A DNA stretch of 64,000 bases from Malania oleifera. Taxonomy: Eukaryota > Streptophyta > Magnoliopsida > Santalales > Ximeniaceae. The DNA is taken from NCBI RefSeq assembly GCF_029873635.1, contig NC_080425.1:42100390-42164389 (forward strand). The letters run 5' to 3'. Below, piece by piece: positions 33,583-43,436 of this stretch (position 1 is its first letter; the number at the start of each line of letters is the position of its first letter). A program made the position numbers and the translations under genes. A model generated the notes under the pieces. The model did not search any database and was not told where the DNA came from. It was given only the letters and a program-made list of their open reading frames with translations.

Positions 33583-36225
33583 ATGGACCCGAGTGGCAAT
33601 AATACCCACACTAGTGGGAGTAAGGGTGTTGGACCCTCAGGCGCTGCGAGTAGTGATTCAGATGCCATCTTACGCAGCGTGGCACAACAAGTTATGGCAG
33701 AAATTGCCAAGAGTTTGAAGGAACAGGGTGGTCCATCAGCAGGCCACGATAGCTCAATAGAGAAGTTCATAAAGATGAATCCTCCAGCTTTCTCATGGGG
33801 AACGAATCCTGCAGTCGTTGAAAACTGGGTGTAGGAGATAGAGAAAATATTTGCAGTGCCGCAGTATTTAGAGGAGCAGAGGGTGCTGTTTGCCACTTAC
33901 AGACTGACTAGGGAGGCTGAGAGATGGTGGTCGGCGGTGAGATTATTAAAGCAGCAGAGGACTATACCTGTGGAGATGACGTGGGAGCGGTTTAAAGAAA
34001 TACTCTTCGACAGGTATTTTCCAGCCTCGTCTAGGGAGGATAAGATTGAGGAGTTCCTGAATCTGAAGTAGGGACAGCCGTCAGTGCAACAGTATGTGGC
34101 GAGGTTCATCGAGCTATCTCGCTTTGCCCCGTACATCATTCTAGATGAGGTGAAGAAGGTACGAAAGTTTGAAAGAGGCCTGAGGAGAGAAATATACAAG
34201 CAGGTATCGATACTGAAATTGCAAGACTTCGCTGAGCTGGTTGACCGAGCCACTATAGCAGAAATTGGTGATCGATTGGAGGCTGAGGAGCAAAGGCAGA
34301 AGAAAAGATCCACACCTTCTAGTTCCCAGCAGGGAGTTAGTTGTGCACGGGTTTGACATCATCTTCGGCATGGATTGGCTAGCAACTAATTATGCTATTA
34401 TAGATTGTCGTGCAAGAGAAGTGATATTCAGACCTCTAGGGAAACCAAAATTCAGATTTATAGGGTCACAAGTGCAATCTCTACCTCAGATGATCTCAGC
34501 TGTTCAGGTGAGGAGACTACTCCAAAATGGCTGTCTGGGATTCGTGACTTTTGTGAAGGAAATGTCCGAAAATGAATTGAAGCTTATCAATACGCCTATG
34601 GTAAAAGAATTTATAGATATGTTCCAAGATGAATTACTAGGTTTGCCACCTAATCGAGAGGTAAATTTTCTCATTGATCTACTTCTAGGTACAACGCCGA
34701 TCTCTAAAGCACCGTACCGAATGGCGCCAACAGAGTTGGCAGAACTGAAAGATTAATTGCAAGATTTGCTTGATAAGGGCTTCATACGACCTAGTGTATC
34801 TCCGTGTGGAGCTCCAGTGCTGTTTGTGAAGAAGAAGGACGGGTCTATGAGGATGTGTATAGATTACAAAGAAATTAATAAAGTGACAATCAAGAACAAG
34901 TATCCTCTACCCCGTATTGATGATTTGTTTGATCGGCTCTAGGATACACGGGTGTATTCCAAGATCGATCTCAGGTTAGGCTACCATTAGGTAAAGGTGA
35001 GAATAGAAGATGTATTGAAGACGGCCTTTAGGACTAGATATGGGTATTACGAGTTCCTTGTTATGCCATTTGGTCTGACGAATGCTTCTGCGATATTTAT
35101 GGATTTGATGAATAAGATTTTTCATCCATATTTAGATTAGTTTGTGGTTGTTTTTATTGATGATGTACTAGTTTATTCGAGGAGCTATAAGGAGCACGAG
35201 ATACATTTGAAATAGGTTTTGTAGATGCTCAGGAAAAAGAAGTTGTATGCAAAATTCAGTAAATGTGAATTCTGGCTCGAGAAAGTTGTGTTTTTGGGGC
35301 ATGTTATCTTAGGAGACGAAATTTCTATAGATCCTAGTAAGATTGAGGCGGTAGTGAATTAGGCTAGACCGAGGAACGTCTAGGAGATCAGGAGTTTCTT
35401 GGGGTTAGCTAGTTATTACCGTCATTTCATTCAAGGGTTCTCAATTTTATCAGGGCCTCTGACACGACTGACTAGAAAGAATTCCATATTTGAATGGGAC
35501 AATAGCTGTGAGCAAAATTTTCAAGAACTGAAGTAGAGGTTAGTCATAGCGCCTGTATTGATCATCCCATCTGGGGGTAAGGGTTATACTATCTACAGTG
35601 ATGCGTCCTTGAAGGGACTTGACTATGTATTAATGCAGCATGGTAGGGTGGTGGCATAAGCGTCCAGATAGTTGAAAGACTATGAAAAAAACTACCTTAC
35701 CCATGATCTTGAGTTGGTTGTAGTGGGACACGCATTGAAAATTAGGAGGCATTATCTGTACGGTGAGCAGTGTGAGATTTTCTCTGACCACAAGAGCTTA
35801 AAGTATTTCTTCACCCAGAAGGAATTGAATATGAGACAGAGAAGGTGGTTAGAGTTAATTAAAGATTTTGATTATACTATTAGTTACCACCCAGGGAAAA
35901 CAAATGTGGTAGCTGAAGCGTTGAGCAGGAAGACCGCGAGCCCAGTGTTAGCAGCTATGGAGATCCAGGATCCGATTATTGTGGATTTGGAGAGACTCGG
36001 CATAGAGTTGGTAAAGGGTGATCCTTCAGTGTGTATTGCTAGTTTAGTGGTGTAGCCTACACTACAAGAAAGAATTAAAGCTGCTCAGAAGGAAGATCCA
36101 AAATTAGCAAAGGTGATGAACAGAGTGCAGACTGGTCAGGGGGAGAAATTCTTCATTTCAGATGATAGAGCTTTGTGGTTCCATTCCAGATTATGTGTTC
36201 TTACTAGTGCTAACATCAGGAATAC
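33583..36225 (+). pseudogene. Decayed gag-pol of gypsy-H, first part
   Basis: It starts at ATG 33583 (MDPSGNNTH). Gag core: 'NPAVVENWV', 'TREAERWW', 'WERFKEILFDRYFP', 'QQYVARFIELSRFAPY' (33803-34130). A deletion near 34335 fuses the end of gag directly to the C-terminal half of protease ('FDIIFGMDWLATNYAIIDC'), so the zinc knuckle and protease DSG are lost. RT: '[20 protein letters not shown]' near 34808, 'FGLTNAS', catalytic FIDD near 35154. RNase H: 'YSDASLKGLDYVLMQ' near 35597. Integrase entry: '[15 protein letters not shown]' near 35890. Stops occur at about thirteen places, nearly all TAG where Gln is conserved (for example after 'GYH' and 'PYLD'). The reading resumes at 45672. Confidence 0.92.
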
Positions 36226-38484
36226 TGTTAGAATTTGTGTATTCCCAAGAGGGGGGGTGAATTGGAATTTTAAACTTTTTCTCCTAGGTTAATGTATTCA
36301 ACAATAGTATATGCACAACCTAGGGCCTGTCTATGCAATTTCCAAATGCGTAGATAAATATAATATGAATATTAAGTTATACGCATCATTCACCCATAAC
36401 ATACATGTGCGGTAAATGTAAAGTGCGGAAATGTAAGCAAACACACAATATGTTATCGGGGTTCGGCCAATTGTGCCTACGTTCCCGCCTCAAGCTCGCA
36501 AGCCTAAGGATTCCACTAAAGGCTCACTTAAGGGTGGAGCGACACCGTTTACAACCAGGTCAAATTAACACAGGGCTGACCTCAACCTACACCAGGTCGA
36601 TTAGCGGGGCTGACCTTAACCTACACGTCTTAACAAGAAGACGCACCTAGCTTTCCTAACCGGGTCTAAGCCAATCCGGGACTATTCTTGGGCTAGTCTC
36701 CCTCTTCAGGCCCGTGCCTGGAAATACAACCAAAGTGTATTACAATCAAATGGTACAGTGATTGTGCTTTCAAGTAAAGCAGATATTGTACCCAAATTCG
36801 CGCAATAATATACACCACAAATATGAAATAATTTGTAAGCTCAATGTGGTCTAAAATGTCAACTCTTAAATAGATTTACTATCGTTGTAATGAGTGCGTG
36901 AGAGTGCAAACCTAAATAATCTTTGTATCATCGGATATTCAATCTCAGTGCTCAAACAAAGATGTTATCCAAACTTCATATAATCAACAAATTTTCTTAA
37001 TGTATATATGTATATGAAGCTCTAGCAATGTATAAGTTTGGTTTGCAAAAAGGATACTCAATCTTTGTATTTAGCAAAGGATATATGAGTTAATGAATAT
37101 TGCAACAAAGATTTTATCACACTAGCAAATATCTCATCAAATATTTTCAAGATAAAAACACAGTAGATATTTGAAAATGTTTTTGCAACCAAAATGCAAA
37201 TACCAACTTCTTAAGATATTGCAATGACTATGCAATACTCAGAAGTTATATATATAAGTCTTCTTAGAAAAGATTTATTAACAAAGTCCCCTAAGAATAC
37301 TTTAAGGTTTAGCTCTCAAAAATTAAGTCAAACAATCCAAAGATAGGAGAGCAAAACCAATCACTACAAAACACTCAAAACCAACTTACAAATGATGTAG
37401 GCAATATGAGAAGGTAAGATTGTGTGTGTGGAGCTTGGAAATGAGTATTATAGGGTTTTGGTTTTTCAAAGAATTTTCCCTAATCAAAGTGACTAATCCC
37501 ACACTAATTTTCTCAAATGAACTTGTATATATAGGCAAGGGAGAAAATATGACCGTTGGGGACCTATTAGGTATTATTAGAAAAGTTTTAATGACGTTTA
37601 AGGCATTTTAACCCTATTTAAAAAAATATTAACCACGGTAAAAATAAGACCAACCCGAGAGGTCCGGTCGACCAGAACTGGTTCGGTAGACCAGGACTCA
37701 AGTAGCTCAGTCGACCAGGGGGATTTTGAACTAAGTGGCTCGGTCGACCGGAGAGGGTGATTTGCCAAATTTCCGAGGTTCGGTCGACCGGGGCTATTTT
37801 GAACTGAAGGGCCGGTCGACCAGACCGTTGGGAATTCTCTTAAGACCCCTCGGTCGACCAGGTTGTTGGAGTACAAATTTGGTCGGTCGACCGGGAGGTC
37901 AAAATGTTGACTCCCAGGGGGTTCGGTCGATCGGGGTCAAATGAACTATAAGGGCTCCGTCGACCGGGCCTTGGTCAAACTGTTGACCCAGAGCCAGTTC
38001 GGTCGACCAGGCCAAAAATGAACTGTTTTGGCCGGTCGACCGAAAGTGCACCAAGTGTGCATTTCGGTCCCGTATTGACCCAAACAAGTTCTATTCAAGT
38101 GCCTAACAAACATATGTGAAATATGTGTGTGTCCTAAGGTCACTTGGGGTCCAATTTGAAGACACCGAAAAAGTTCGGTGTCGGTCGACCGAAGGTGCAC
38201 CCTAAGGTCTTTCTATGGTCCTTTCTCCTTCATGGTTCGGTTTGAGCTTACATAATAAATCATACGTGTGATTTGTGTGAGCTTATTGCAAACCAAATGC
38301 CCTAATTACTATTACAGACCAATATAGATATATTACAAAGAATATGATTTGGCCTTCAAGCTTTTCTTGCTTTGTGCACATCTTGATCTTATCATTCTTG
38401 ATTCCTGCACAAAAACTTAAACACTCATTAGATACAATGAGTATTTGTCATAATCAAAACTGGGCGTGACCAATAAGGTCAACA
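36226..38484 (-). repeat. 3' LTR of copia-I
   Basis: TGTTAGAATTTGTG to GGTCAACA on the plus strand, about 2.26 kb. It holds about thirteen GGTCGACC-centred motifs (37660-38190) upstream of a TATA box (TATATATA at about 37527-37534) when read on the minus strand. The 63- to 81-residue open frames inside it recur in the other LTR and are not genes. Confidence 0.93.
36463..36516 (-). promoter_or_regulatory. Conserved stem-loop block in copia-I 3' LTR
   Basis: On the minus strand GTGGAATCCTTAGG, CTTGCGAG, CTTGAGGCGGGAACGTAGGC. The arms CCTTAGG and CTTGAGG can pair using two G-U pairs. Confidence 0.6.
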
Positions 38485-38486
38485 AT

Positions 38487-38498
38487 CTCCCCCTTTTT
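38487..38498 (-). promoter_or_regulatory. Polypurine tract of copia-I
   Basis: Minus strand AAAAAGGGGGAGAT, directly before the LTR start TGTTGACC. It sets the element's orientation. Confidence 0.9.
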
Positions 38499-38500
38499 GA

Positions 38501-40088
38501 TGATGACAAATACAACAGTAAAAAATATAGGGTTAAGCCTAAGAAGGCGCCCCCTCACAATATGCATCTAATGTGTTGAAACAAACCCATTATTTTTTCC
38601 TTTTTCATTTCCCCCTTTTGGCAACAGCAAAAAGGGCCATTTGAATTTAAAATCCTAAGCAATGGGTGATGAGTATACTTATGCATGATGAATTTTGGAA
38701 AGGTTTTGGAAAAATTTCGGCAGAGTGCCGTTTGTAATTCGGACTTTCCAAAAGATATCCTGTATGAGTATGACCTGTTTGAGTTTAAATTTCCTAACAA
38801 TTTATCTACAACTACTCAAATAGTTTAGTATGGTTCAATTTCAGCAAGTGAAATATTAATTATGAACATGAATTGGACAAGTTGTGCAATAAAGGTATAC
38901 GGTGTGCACATAATCAATATAACTGGTGATTACAAGGTTCAGATGTCATAGCAAACCTGATTAAACCAGAAATATACACAAACCATTTAACAATGAAAGC
39001 ATATCATAAGACCTGTGGAAGATTTGAGTTAAGGATACACGGCATATGATACCAAAAAGAAGGTTTGAGCATAAATATAGTCTAAATTGTTCACATGCAC
39101 TTTCACATATTATCAATGAACCAGTTATGTAATGCAATACTCTTAAGATATTTCATAACATAAGATTTCAATACATAGAAAACACAAGTCACTAAAGTCA
39201 GGTAAGCATACTAGCAAGACATACAATATATTCAATATGAATTCAATTCTTGCTTTCATAAATGGATATATATATTCCCTTTAATATGTGCAAAAGGTAC
39301 TGAGAAGTTGCTTGATGAAAAGGAGAACTTCAATTTTAAGACAATCAAGCAAAATTTTTCTGGGTTGTCAATTATGCACATGCTAAATCATGACCAGAAA
39401 AATCATAACCATAATGATCCAGAGATTTAAGATTCACATACATGATCATATGGCAAGTCAAGTAACAGTGGCAACATGAACATGTTTCAATTTTATGATT
39501 AAAGCATTCCATTTAAGCACAAGAAACACTTGATTAAAAGGTAATACATATTTTGTGAGCAAGACAAGATAGATATTTATTTTTAGATTGCTCCCCCTAA
39601 ATGTATGCAAATTATGAAACAATTACTTCACATGAATATATACATTTAGCACACTCAAGTAATTGTTTTGATTATTTGGGCAAATGCCTACAGAAAATTC
39701 AGCAGCATGCCGATTGTAAACAGGACATTTCCCAAATTTTACCTGCACAAAAATATTCTCAAACAGACAGTATTATAGAAGTAGGGCACACGAGAACCTA
39801 TGATCTACCAGTAGGCAAATCTCAACCACTGCATCCGTCATGCAGTAGGCATTCTATACTACTCATGCATTTCAATACCATACACAATTAATCACAAGAA
39901 CATGCAAGTCAAGGTATTGCAAATGCATATATATATATGTCATAAATAACCGGGGTAGTATGTCAATAACATCATGAAAGTACAAAATAAAGTAAAAGAG
40001 CTGTATTTATTTGATACAGATCAGATGATATAAAATAAAGCAAAAAGAATCAAGGCCACGCTATCTGATCTGTAGACAACTCTGGAGT
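38501..40088 (-). other. 3' untranslated region of copia-I
   Basis: AT-rich, with no recognisable gene. Two related blocks of about 90 bp (38690-38790 and 39670-39770) share a CGGCA(G/T)... TGCCG(T/A)TTGTAA core followed by TTTCC. A second GGGGGAGC tract is at about 39590-39597 (complement GCTCCCCC). The upper half of the region is rich in CAT-containing A/T sequence. Confidence 0.6.
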
Positions 40089-41279
40089 CTAGATCTCCCC
40101 TCCATCATCTCCTCCATCACCGCCGTCGGCGGCATCGAAATCAAAGTCCATCGTCATCCGATCTCTCTCATCCTACATCTCCTGAATGCGGTCACTCAGC
40201 TCACTGAAGCCAGTTGTCATGGTCCGCTCTAAATCTGTAAGGCGGCTATCAGTGGATATGGAGTACTGCTGGAACTCCTGCCGAAGTGCAGCGGATGATG
40301 ATGCCAAGTCCTACAAGTCTGACTGGACTGATCCTCGAAACTGGATGAACATGTCAGACAAGCCGAAGATAGCAGCCATGAGATCCACATTCAATGGCTG
40401 TAGAGGCTGTGGTGGCTCCTGTGGGGCCTCTACCTGTGCTGTTGCTGCTCTAGAGGGCGCCCAAATGTTCCCTATAAGCTCATACCCCATCAGTCTAAGG
40501 GTCACGCCAGAGAAAGTGTCCGCCTGTCGTCTCCTCTTCAGTGAAGCCACATTTGTCCTCGTGACTCCAATATTCCTGAACAACTTGTTCAGGATTCCTC
40601 CATATGGCATGATTACTCGGTGACCAATCGTCTTGGCCATCATCCAACGAATGATCAAACTCGGCAGGTCCAACTTCTTCCGAGCAAAGAGGCACCACAT
40701 GACAAAGCAATCTAAAAAGGAGACGTGCACTCTAGATCCTACCTTAGGCAGGACATTGTAGGTGATCAGATGGTGCACGATCCTAGCCTCTAAGCTGAAC
40801 TGTCTGTACTGGGGAGGATGGATCTGGCTAGCAGTGCCAGGGTTAGACATGGTCAGGTTGGCGAATGTGGCTACGGTAAAGTCCTGCTCGAGGATCCAGG
40901 AGTTACCCACCTTGAGGCACTCAAAATTGCCACGGCCAATGTCTAGGACGTCAGATATATATTGTGCGTCAAAGCGCACATCTGTTCTCAAGACACTGGA
41001 GAAGTACCTGTTCTCATCATTGCCAAGGTTGGCATAGAACATCCTAACGAACGTCGGGTAATGTCCCCCAGGCTGGTAGGAGATAAAGGATCTCCACCCC
41101 TGATACTCGAACATATCCAATATATTCTGAAAATACTGGCCCATAAATAATAAATCGAGTATCTTACCTAGTATAGCCTCCTTGGGACAGAACTCCCGTA
41201 TGTACCGCATCTTGCACCTATCTGAGAGAAAATACTCGTCCTCTACGTGAGCAAGGTCATGGGCGTCAATGTGAGCCAT
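40089..41279 (-). pseudogene. ORF of the putative plant transposon protein type (PF20167-like) in copia-I
   Basis: The ATG is at 41279 on the minus strand. The frame runs 322 codons to TAG at 40313, then continues in frame past a second TAG at 40175 to a stop at 40091. That makes a 396-codon reading frame with two amber stops, both where CAG would read Gln. The first ~290 residues match, by recall, the domain called 'putative plant transposon protein' in many plant genomes. Seen here are 'FVRMFYANLG' near residue 80, 'VRFDAQYISDVLDI' near 105, 'ARIVHHLITYNVLPK' near 165, 'IIRWMMAKTIGHR' near 205 and 'MPYGGILNKLF' near 225. A Pro/Gln linker and a heptad-like helical tail follow, with an acidic Asp/Gly end. 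Its biochemical role is unknown to me. It occupies the place where pol should be and has its own promoter-like module. Confidence 0.75.
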
Positions 41280-41380
41280 GGGAATAATGGTGTGAGGCTA
41301 GGATAGTAGGAAATACAAGAAGGGAATGGAAAGTCTCTCAAGAATCTCGCGCAAATGAGCTGAAAATGAAGAGTTTCAAC

Positions 41381-41670
41381 ATATATATCGCAGCTCGGTC
41401 AACCAAGAGTATATACGGTAGACCGACGCTTGAAATTCCCTAAGTATCGACACAGTTCGGTCGACCGACGCGGAAATGAACTAGGATGGCCGGTCGACCG
41501 AGAGGGTGTAATGTGCCATGTTTTGGTCAACCATGGAGAAACCGAAAGTTTCGGTCGACCAGGGAGAGTATGCTTACTGGGGTTCGGTCGACCGAGGGGT
41601 CAAAGTCAACCTCTTTCTGGTCGACTGGGGCATTTTACAACTACAGTGCTCGGTCGACCGAGCATAGTGG
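41381..41670 (-). promoter_or_regulatory. Internal promoter-like module upstream of the copia-I extra ORF
   Basis: On the minus strand, about nine copies of a GGTCGACC-centred palindrome (41391-41664, for example GCTCGGTCGACCGAGC at 41649-41664 and GTTCGGTCGACCGA near 41582) are followed by ATATATAT (41388-41381). That TATA-like box is about 100 bp before the ATG at 41279. This is the same order as the U3 of copia-I's own LTRs. Promoter activity is inferred from the layout. Confidence 0.6.
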
Positions 41671-42369
41671 ATTTTCCCAGTTTTTCCTGATTTTTTATCC
41701 AAAGTTCTCCCTATGGTCCAGATTTGATGTGTAATAGTATAACCATGATTCTTAGGGGTTCTTGGTGAAGAGATATCGCTCAAGTGAGGTGCGTACCGAG
41801 AATTGACTTATCAATCTATTTTAGGTACCATGCACTAAGGAATGTGAGACCTTTCTTAACTTAAGCTCTGTGGTGATTTGGAGAGTATCCTATAGATATG
41901 ATGATATAGAGGAGCACGGATACGAACCAAAAGATGCGTGAAAAATTCACCGAATATGATCGTAGTTTGGTGATAACTCCCTATGGATGAGATATAATAT
42001 GAAGCCCTAAAATTCAACTTTGTACAAAGGACAACTGCTGCTTAACTTTATGTTTTTCATGACGACAGGGGTTAAGCAATTATGCCTGGATACCGGGCGT
42101 ACATGCCATGTCCATTTTGAAGTGGATAAAGGTCCTTAGTACAACAAGATAGCTTAATGAGTATGCATACTAAGAATTTCGTTTTAATCAATAATCACTT
42201 CCTGATACTACAATCGTCACAACTCCCAAACCTAGGAATAAAGAAAAGATAGCAAGAATGCATTTTCAGTTTGAGTTTGCTTTTCCTTAAGTCCTATGAG
42301 GTTTACTTCGCTGATTATCCATTTCATTTCCTTTTCTAGTCCTCTCTCGCTTCTTAGCAAGCAATTAAA
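41671..42369 (-). other. Spacer between gag remnant and internal promoter of copia-I
   Basis: AT-rich with no coding motif in any frame. Any pol would have lain here, but no RT, integrase or RNase H trace is visible. Confidence 0.5.
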
Positions 42370-43381
42370 CTACATATGGCACACAAATTTGCAAAATAAG
42401 CAAGCATAGAATATATGTGAAGGATTGTGCTTATTTATTCCATTTCTCTTCAGTGAGGCCAGTCTGTTGATTCTATGTAAGCAGCCTGAACCCTTTTGGA
42501 AATGAGTTTTCTTTTTAGATCCGAAGGGTTTATTATGATTATTCGTATCATTATTAATGTCCAGAGCAATTTTTGAATAATCGTCTATTTCTTCATCCAA
42601 GCATGCAATATTCAATATCTTCTCAACCTTTTTCTTTTCAAGAATAGCATGAAAATTTTTCAGCCCCTTTAATTGTTCTGCTATTCTTTTTTTCTCATTT
42701 TTTAGATGTATTTCATGCTTAGAGATTCTAACTAGAAACTTGTGCATTTTTAATAAAGTCTTTTCTAGTTCTCCATGTGATACATGCTTTTAGTATTCAA
42801 TTCAGCGCATGATTCACCAAAAGTATTGTCACAAAAACAAACATATGATTCATCGCAAGATTTTTCATAGTAAACATCGCATGAACCATTTACAACATTA
42901 TCAACAGATGATTCAGTATATGACGCAATACAACATTCATCACATAAACCATCAAGTGGGCTAGAGTGAGAATCATATACCTCATCGTTGATGTCTAGCT
43001 CATGAATTACCTCCTCTTGATCATTTAAGCTTGGAGCATCTGGAGGAGTTACCATCTCTGATTCCTAGGATTTTCCATATTTCTTTTCCAGTTCATCCCA
43101 GATTTCCTGTGCAGTTTGATATGCCACAAACTCAACAAAGATATCAGAATCTAATGCAAGATGTAACATGTTCATGGCATTAGAACTAATCATACTAAAA
43201 TCATTTTCATGTATTTGTGCACGTCTTCCTTTGGCAGTCACAAGCCAGACCCCCTCCAGTCCATAGATTTCAAGAATATGGTCATTTTAACGCTCCACAT
43301 GGTGTAATCGACACCACAAAATACTGGAGGACTGGAAAGTGACTGTCCCTCAACGAATGGGGATACACCAATGTGAGCCAT
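42370..43381 (-). pseudogene. Shortened, decayed gag of copia-I
   Basis: The ATG complement is at 43379-43381 (MAHIGVSPFVEGQ), the same N-terminus as copia-A gag (MANLGVSPFGEGQ). It continues 'GVDYTMWSVKMTIFLKSMDW' and then 'AYQTAQEIWDELEKKYG' near 43090 after a frameshift. After the core comes an acidic, Cys-rich stretch (43055-42770) with irregular CDE.C/SCD repeats that I cannot assign, then a Lys-rich coiled-coil-like segment (42747-42560). The second half of the gag core and both zinc knuckles are missing. The protein is therefore unlikely to package RNA, and the element would need gag from a relative too. Confidence 0.75.
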
Positions 43382-43421
43382 TGCGATCTTTTTACAAAAA
43401 CGTTTAAGTCAAGTGCAACGA

Positions 43422-43434
43422 GGCTCTGATACCA
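43422..43434 (-). promoter_or_regulatory. Primer-binding site of copia-I
   Basis: Minus strand TGGTATCAGAGCC, an exact complement of the initiator tRNA-Met 3' end, two bases inside the 5' LTR end. Confidence 0.93.
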
Positions 43435-43436
43435 AT

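Noticed and set aside
33583..36225. Stop-codon reassignment (TAG read as Gln) to explain the many in-frame TAG codons
   Set aside because: The PPR gene uses the standard code and ends normally. The same ORFs also carry frameshifts and deletions. CHG deamination explains TAG at Gln without a new code.
36405..36650. 81-codon frame repeated almost identically at 43616-43861
   Set aside because: Conservation comes from the two copies being LTRs of one young element, not from coding constraint. It runs antisense to the LTR.
37660..38190. CRISPR-like appearance of GGTCGACC motifs with 25-40-bp spacers
   Set aside because: Repeats are only 8-16 bp and imperfect, spacers are irregular, and the setting is a plant LTR. 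No cas genes and no fixed repeat length.
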